This document shows, piece after piece, positions 5,303 through 8,533 of a DNA stretch of 8,533 nucleotides (positions are counted from its first letter, which is position 1; each line of letters opens with the position of its first letter). The translations under genes were made by a program, and so were the position numbers. Source of the stretch: Chitinophagaceae bacterium (GTDB taxonomy: Bacteria > Bacteroidota > Bacteroidia > Chitinophagales > Chitinophagaceae); the NCBI GenBank assembly GCA_016741945.1, contig JACVCQ010000074.1, positions 1-8,533 of the forward strand. Direction: 5' to 3'. Below the pieces are notes generated by a model that worked only from the letters and a program-made list of their open reading frames with translations, searched no databases and was not told the DNA's origin.

Positions 5303-5475
5303 CCCTTCGTCGCCAACGCGATCTTCGATCGCGAGGCTCCTCAGGGTGACAATCGTTTGAGTACTAAAAAAAGTGCGAGGATTGGCAAAGCCAATCCTCG
5401 CACTTTAAATTCTATCTGTACGATTGTCACCCTGAGGAGCATTCATAACCGCAGGTTATGATCTGCGACGAAGGG
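5303..5475. repeat. Nested palindromic element (two inverted REP-like arms around a terminator)
   Basis: The ends CCCTTCGTCGC (5303-5313) and GCGACGAAGGG (5465-5475) are an 11-bp perfect inverted pair. Inside each arm is a private hairpin: CGCGATC-TTC-GATCGCG (5317-5333) on the left, CATAACC-GCA-GGTTATG (5444-5460) on the right. Next, 5336-5356 pairs perfectly with 5420-5440 (21 bp, including CTCCTCAGGGTGACAATC). The centre is the 17-bp hairpin at 5370-5406. The two arms share the conserved blocks but have different side hairpins, the pattern expected when structure rather than sequence of the side stems is kept. It resembles a pair of REP/BIME-type units; mobility is inferred. Confidence 0.8.
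5366..5406 (-). terminator. Strong intrinsic terminator of the S9 peptidase gene
   Basis: A perfect 17-bp stem (5370-5386 with 5390-5406; core GTGCGAGGATTGGC) closes on a 3-base loop. On the minus strand the stem is followed directly by seven T residues (A at 5366-5372 on the plus strand, the last three also in the stem). This is a textbook rho-independent terminator for leftward transcription from the S9 peptidase gene, which ends at 5543. Confidence 0.85.
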
Positions 5476-5479
5476 AAAC

Positions 5480-5503
5480 TGTGGCTCCCCAAAGAGAGCC
5501 ACA
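5480..5503. repeat. 8-bp hairpin just downstream of the peptidase gene
   Basis: TGTGGCTC (5480-5487) and GAGCCACA (5496-5503) pair perfectly around an 8-base loop. On the minus strand it precedes only GTTTCCC, so it is at best a weak terminator or a 3'-end stabilising stem upstream of the main terminator. Confidence 0.5.
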
Positions 5504-5510
5504 ACCAATA

Positions 5511-5545
5511 ATACCTAGTACCCAGCACCTATCACCTATCACCTA
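5511..5545 (-). repeat. Heptamer array at the peptidase stop codon
   Basis: Read on the minus strand this is a 7-base-period array of about five units with consensus NTAGGTR (for example TTAGGTG and ATAGGTG). The first unit supplies the TAG stop codon of the S9 peptidase. The motif matches the arrays at 8157-8212 and 8245-8279 on the other side of the gene. Confidence 0.65.
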
Positions 5546-8071
5546 ATTCCTCCTCCCTCCTGCACGTCCATTCTGCTCCACTTCCTTATTCATCTCTTCA
5601 ATATCGGTTTCAGAACGTCCGGTCTTATCACCCAATAAATGTTCTGCGAAATAATCGGCTTGTCTCCAGAAGAAATATTCTGTCATATCACCGTAGCCAT
5701 GACGTTGTCCGGGTAAGATCACCAGGTCAAAACGTTTGTTGGCACGGATTAATGCATTGGCCATACGAATGGTGTTGGCAGGGTGTACGTTGTTATCAAT
5801 ATCACCATGCGATAACATCAGTTTTCCTTTCAGGTTCTTCGCCAGATCAGGATTCTTTTCAATGCTGTATAAGAAAGAAGTATCGCCTTTATCGCTGATC
5901 ACTTCTTTCACACCATGGTGTTGTTCACTCCACCAACGGTTGTACACTGAGTTATCATGGTTACCGGCAGAGGATACTGCTACCTTGAAGAAATCAGGGT
6001 ATACCAACATCGCAGCTGTACTCATAAAGCCACCACCAGAGTGACCATGAATACCTACTCTATCGATATCGATGTATTTGTAACGATCAGCCAGTTGTTC
6101 TGCTACTGCTTTTTTATCGGCTAAACCATAATCACGCAGGTTACCGTAACCATAGTTGTGGTACCATTTGCTACGAGCTGGGTGTCCACCACGGTTACCC
6201 AGCGTGATCACCACAAATCCCATTTGCGCCAAACGATCTGTTCTATCAAAACCACGACCAAAAGCTTTGTTCACCGCTTCTGTTTGTGGACCCGGATATA
6301 CATACTCGATCAATGGATATTTTTTGGTGCTATCAAAATCAAAGGGTTTGTACATCACACCATAGATATCAGTGATGCCATCATCGGCTTTTGCTTTGAA
6401 GATCTCAGGGAATTTATATCCTGATGCGAACAGCGAACTGAAATCTGCCGTTTCCAGATCCATGATCTTCTTACCCTCTGCATTGTACAATACCGATTTA
6501 GGAACGGTATTTACACGAGAATAGTTATCGATGAAGAAACTATTCCCATCATTCATACGCATGGCATGATCAAAATCACCGGCATTCAAGAGTTTCAATC
6601 CGGTACCATCAAAGTTTACGCGATACGCATGTAAGTAGTAAGGATCTTCCCCTGCTTCTTTACCATTGGCAGAGAAATACAATACACGTTTGGTTTCATC
6701 GATACCCAAAATATCTTCACAATGGTATGCACCTGAAGTGATCTGGTTTTTCACCTTACCATTTTCATCATACAGATAAAAATGTCCCCAACCATCACGC
6801 TCACTCCAGTGAATGAATTCTTTACCACCATTGATCAAACCGATACGGTTGATCTCGATATAGGTATTGAAACGCTCTTCTACCACAGGCTTCACCGTAC
6901 CGGTTGCTACATCAGCCACACAAACATCAATACGTTTCTGATCGCGGCTGGTGCGGGTGAAGTAGAATTTATCTTTGGTACCCAACCATATAGAAGGTCT
7001 CCAGTCGTCATCACGGGTATTCACTTTTCCGGGATCAGACCATACTGCTACTGCCTGGTCTTTGAACTGAGAAACATTCAATTCTTTGCTGCTCTTATTC
7101 GCGACATCAAATAAATACAGATGATCGGTTGGTGATTCTTTTTCACCCGGCATCCAATATTTATAGGTTTCCAATGTTGGACGAGGATTCGCTACACTAT
7201 TGATCACCCAAAGATTTTTCACTTTACGATTATCAACGCGACGTAATGTAAAATATTTGGAATCAGGAGACCACAATGCAAATACGGGTCTTCTTTTTTT
7301 CATTTCTTTTTCTTTCTCATCATCGGTCATACCACTGCCGGATAAATTACCATCGTTGTAGTAACCATATCCATCAATACCATCTTTGGTCAATGCATAT
7401 TCTACAATGGTAGAATCGTTTTCATTTTTCAAAGCTTTCTCATAATTGGCTTTGTCCATCCAGTAGATATTGTAGTTCTTACCAAACACGACTACATTAC
7501 CATCCGGAGAAATAGAAGCCCAGTTTGGACGACGCTTTGGTTTTTTGAAATCAGGCAGTTCGATCAACTCACCTGTCTGCAGGTTGTATTCAAAATAGAA
7601 TACTTTCTTAGCAGGCGTAGCAGCTGCTGCGCCGGCAGCACCACGTCGACCGGTAGTGGCGGTATCTTTTTTCACTTCATCCTGTGTGCTCTTCACTTCA
7701 AACTGGATCCAGTTTTCATCGCGTACAAAACGCATACTGTCGAGTCCGAGGTTTTGCGCATCAAAAGGATCTTTTACGATACGGGTGATTTTGGCAGCCA
7801 GATCTGCATTGTTGAACAACTCTTTCTTCTCTCCTTTTACCGGATCCACGATGAACCACTTCTTACCTTCTGTAGTCTCATACATGTACCAGAACTTATC
7901 TGAATTCTTGAGCCAGTGTGGATCAACAGCGGTGCTGAAGATCATCTTACCCAATTTCTTTGGAGAAAAGCGGGCCGCTAATGCATAGTTGGCCTTGGTA
8001 ACAGGTGTTTGTTGTGCAGTAACAGCAAAGGCTAATAGCAGCCATACTGACAACAGCAGGAATTTTCTCAT
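5543..8071 (-). CDS. Secreted S9 family serine peptidase (prolyl oligopeptidase/DPP IV type)
   Basis: A complete 842-residue enzyme. A signal peptide covers residues 1-19 (basic MRK, then a Leu-rich core, AVTA before Gln20), so it is exported to the periplasm or outer surface. Residues about 60-570 have the repeated strand pattern of the DPP IV-like beta-propeller (such as WSPDSKYFTLRRVDNR); about 590-820 are the alpha/beta-hydrolase domain. The catalytic triad is readable: S678 in GHSGGG, D759 in GDIDNNVHP and H791 in PGQRHGYGD. The family cleaves short peptides, usually after Pro or Ala; exact specificity cannot be read. An Ala/Gly-rich insert (GAAGAAAATPAKK, near 145-160) interrupts the propeller and is probably a surface loop. 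The ATG at 8069-8071 is confirmed by the signal peptide. A promoter candidate and a strong terminator bracket it as a single-gene unit, divergent from kynureninase. It is less A/T-rich than the left half of the window. Confidence 0.95.
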   Translation of the reverse strand: MRKFLLLSVWLLLAFAVTAQQTPVTKANYALAARFSPKKLGKMIFSTAVDPHWLKNSDKFWYMYETTEGKKWFIVDPVKGEKKELFNNADLAAKITRIVKDPFDAQNLGLDSMRFVRDENWIQFEVKSTQDEVKKDTATTGRRGAAGAAAATPAKKVFYFEYNLQTGELIELPDFKKPKRRPNWASISPDGNVVVFGKNYNIYWMDKANYEKALKNENDSTIVEYALTKDGIDGYGYYNDGNLSGSGMTDDEKEKEMKKRRPVFALWSPDSKYFTLRRVDNRKVKNLWVINSVANPRPTLETYKYWMPGEKESPTDHLYLFDVANKSSKELNVSQFKDQAVAVWSDPGKVNTRDDDWRPSIWLGTKDKFYFTRTSRDQKRIDVCVADVATGTVKPVVEERFNTYIEINRIGLINGGKEFIHWSERDGWGHFYLYDENGKVKNQITSGAYHCEDILGIDETKRVLYFSANGKEAGEDPYYLHAYRVNFDGTGLKLLNAGDFDHAMRMNDGNSFFIDNYSRVNTVPKSVLYNAEGKKIMDLETADFSSLFASGYKFPEIFKAKADDGITDIYGVMYKPFDFDSTKKYPLIEYVYPGPQTEAVNKAFGRGFDRTDRLAQMGFVVITLGNRGGHPARSKWYHNYGYGNLRDYGLADKKAVAEQLADRYKYIDIDRVGIHGHSGGGFMSTAAMLVYPDFFKVAVSSAGNHDNSVYNRWWSEQHHGVKEVISDKGDTSFLYSIEKNPDLAKNLKGKLMLSHGDIDNNVHPANTIRMANALIRANKRFDLVILPGQRHGYGDMTEYFFWRQADYFAEHLLGDKTGRSETDIEEMNKEVEQNGRAGGRRN

Positions 8072-8096
8072 ACAGTTATTACGTTTTTGAGGAGCT

Positions 8097-8128
8097 GAAA
8101 ATTAGGGTAAACGAGTTAAACGACCCAA
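8097..8128 (-). promoter_or_regulatory. Candidate Bacteroidota-type promoter of the S9 peptidase gene
   Basis: On the minus strand TTG (8126-8128) is followed after 21 bases by TAATTTTC (8097-8104), a 7 of 8 match to the Bacteroidota -7 box TAnnTTTG. It would give a leader of roughly 20 bases before the ATG at 8071. The spacing is slightly long and the last base deviates, so this remains a candidate. Confidence 0.35.
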
Positions 8129-8156
8129 TTGGATGGATGAAAATTCGGTGAAGGGT

Positions 8157-8212
8157 GTTAGGTATTAGGTGTTAGGTATTGGGCGTTAGGGATCAAGGGT
8201 TAGGATATAGGC
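8157..8212 (+). repeat. Heptamer (TTAGG-type) array, eight units
   Basis: Eight consecutive 7-base units with consensus RTTAGGT; the first three fit exactly and later ones drift (ATTGGGC, ATCAAGG, TATAGGC). It lies between the divergent S9 peptidase and kynureninase genes. Three GGG runs within 8181-8199 make a partial G-quadruplex conceivable. Confidence 0.75.
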
Positions 8213-8244
8213 GTGGATTGTCGAGCATTGGCGCATATCTAATG

Positions 8245-8279
8245 AACTAACCCCTCAAACCTAACACCTAACTCCTAAT
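8245..8279 (-). repeat. Facing heptamer array, five units
   Basis: On the minus strand five 7-base units follow the same consensus (ATTAGGA, GTTAGGT twice, then TTGAGGG and GTTAGTT). It faces the array at 8157-8212 across about 32 bases, so the pair can fold into an imperfect long hairpin. It ends 34 bases before the kynureninase start and may lie in that gene's leader. Confidence 0.7.
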
Positions 8280-8313
8280 TGACCATTTCACACTATTTTA
8301 CACCCAAATTCAT

Positions 8314-8533
8314 ATGATGTTTGCTTTTACGACAGATCGATCTTATGCACAACAGGCGGATGCTGCTGATATATTAGCAGGTTTTAAAAAAGAATTTCAT
8401 TTCCCCAAGAAAAATGATCAGGATGTAATCTATTTCTGTGGTAACTCACTCGGATTACAACCTCGCTTGGTTCAATCTGCTATTGAAACTGAATTGACTA
8501 CCTGGCGCGGGTTGGCGGTGGGTGGATATTTCA
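8314..8533 (+). CDS. kynU: Kynureninase, 5' part (runs off the window)
   Basis: The first 73 codons are present. The hallmark N-terminal segment of kynureninase is clear: IYFCGNSLGLQP (about residues 40-51), followed by a spaced ELTTWRGLAVGGYF. The enzyme is a cytosolic PLP-dependent hydrolase that converts L-kynurenine to anthranilate and L-alanine, and 3-hydroxykynurenine to 3-hydroxyanthranilate, in tryptophan breakdown or NAD synthesis. The PLP-lysine and other catalytic residues lie beyond the window. Two adjacent ATG codons (8314 and 8317) can start it; there is no Shine-Dalgarno site, as usual for this phylum. It is divergent from the S9 peptidase gene with 242 bases between them. Confidence 0.9.
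   Translation, partial: MMFAFTTDRSYAQQADAADILAGFKKEFHFPKKNDQDVIYFCGNSLGLQPRLVQSAIETELTTWRGLAVGGYF

Larger units (their letters stand above)
4606..5542. other. Long repeat-rich intergenic region without a convincing gene
   Basis: About 940 bases between the zinc-ribbon gene and the end of the S9 peptidase gene. The open frames at 5111-5461 and 5169-5360 run through palindromes and simple repeats, show no domain, and are judged spurious. The region contains, left to right: a DnaA-box-like 9-mer and an 11-bp array (4776-4839), a 16-bp repeat (4845-4860), CCTAGG/TTAGG-rich sequence (about 4950-5010), a 9-bp tandem (5028-5045), hairpins at 5054-5074, 5137-5153, 5191-5205 and 5254-5272, a heptamer tract at 5275-5299, the nested palindrome with terminator (5303-5475), and a hairpin at 5480-5503. 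An unrecognised small RNA cannot be excluded. Confidence 0.6.

Noticed and set aside
5111..5461. Plus-strand open frames at 5111-5461 and 5169-5360
   Set aside because: They cross the mini-hairpins, the heptamer tract and the nested palindrome, share no protein-like composition or domain, and run antisense to the terminator; they are chance frames.
4785..5545. CRISPR array
   Set aside because: The repeats are short tandem units of 7 or 11 bases without unique spacers, and no cas gene is present.
5736..7988. Plus-strand open frames inside the S9 peptidase gene
   Set aside because: All are antisense shadows of the complete 842-residue peptidase with intact catalytic residues; none shows a recognisable protein.
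8343..8351. Second DnaA box (TTATGCACA)
   Set aside because: It lies in the kynureninase coding sequence (codons for Ser-Tyr-Ala-Gln) and is far from the other site; likely chance.

Overview
The window looks like a chromosomal segment of a Bacteroidota bacterium, most likely from the Chitinophagaceae or a near relative. This is inferred from the protein style (a secreted S9 peptidase beside a kynureninase), mostly A/T-rich leaders without Shine-Dalgarno sites, a TAnnTTTG-like promoter box, and intergenic DNA full of short repeats and G/C-rich mini-hairpins. No rRNA, tRNA, CRISPR array, transposase or integrase was recognised.

Left part (1-1700): a minus-strand pair encodes a CPBP/Abi-type membrane protease and a small cupin protein, with stop and start overlapping by one ATGA. 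It is divergent from a plus-strand HxlR-family regulator. The 102-base gap between them holds several short dyads that could be HxlR operators, so this looks like a small self-contained regulator/target locus.

Middle (1701-4392): a minus-strand two-gene operon encodes an ABC/AAA-type ATPase (459 aa) followed 3 bases later by a DUF4435 protein with a TOPRIM-like acidic pattern (278 aa). Gene order, sizes and motifs fit the anti-phage defence system PARIS (AriA plus AriB), in which the ATPase complex holds the toxic nuclease until a phage anti-restriction protein triggers it. The segment is visibly more A/T-rich than the DNA to its right, as expected of a horizontally acquired defence module. 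Upstream of it, on the same strand, sits a small zinc-ribbon protein.

Intergenic zone (4606-5542): about 940 bases without a convincing gene. It contains a perfect DnaA-box-like 9-mer next to an 11-bp helically phased repeat array, several hairpins, and a nested palindrome (5303-5475). The core of that palindrome is a strong intrinsic terminator for the leftward S9 peptidase gene; two REP-like arms in inverted orientation surround it.

Right part (5543-8533): a complete secreted prolyl-oligopeptidase/DPP IV-family serine peptidase on the minus strand, a divergent intergenic region carrying two facing heptamer (TTAGG-type) repeat arrays, and the 5' end of a kynureninase gene on the plus strand that runs off the window. 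The same heptamer motif recurs at the peptidase stop codon, so the gene is bracketed by it.

The most notable items are the PARIS-like operon, the nested terminator palindrome, the heptamer arrays around the peptidase, and the DnaA-box/11-bp array. The repeat structures were read by eye.
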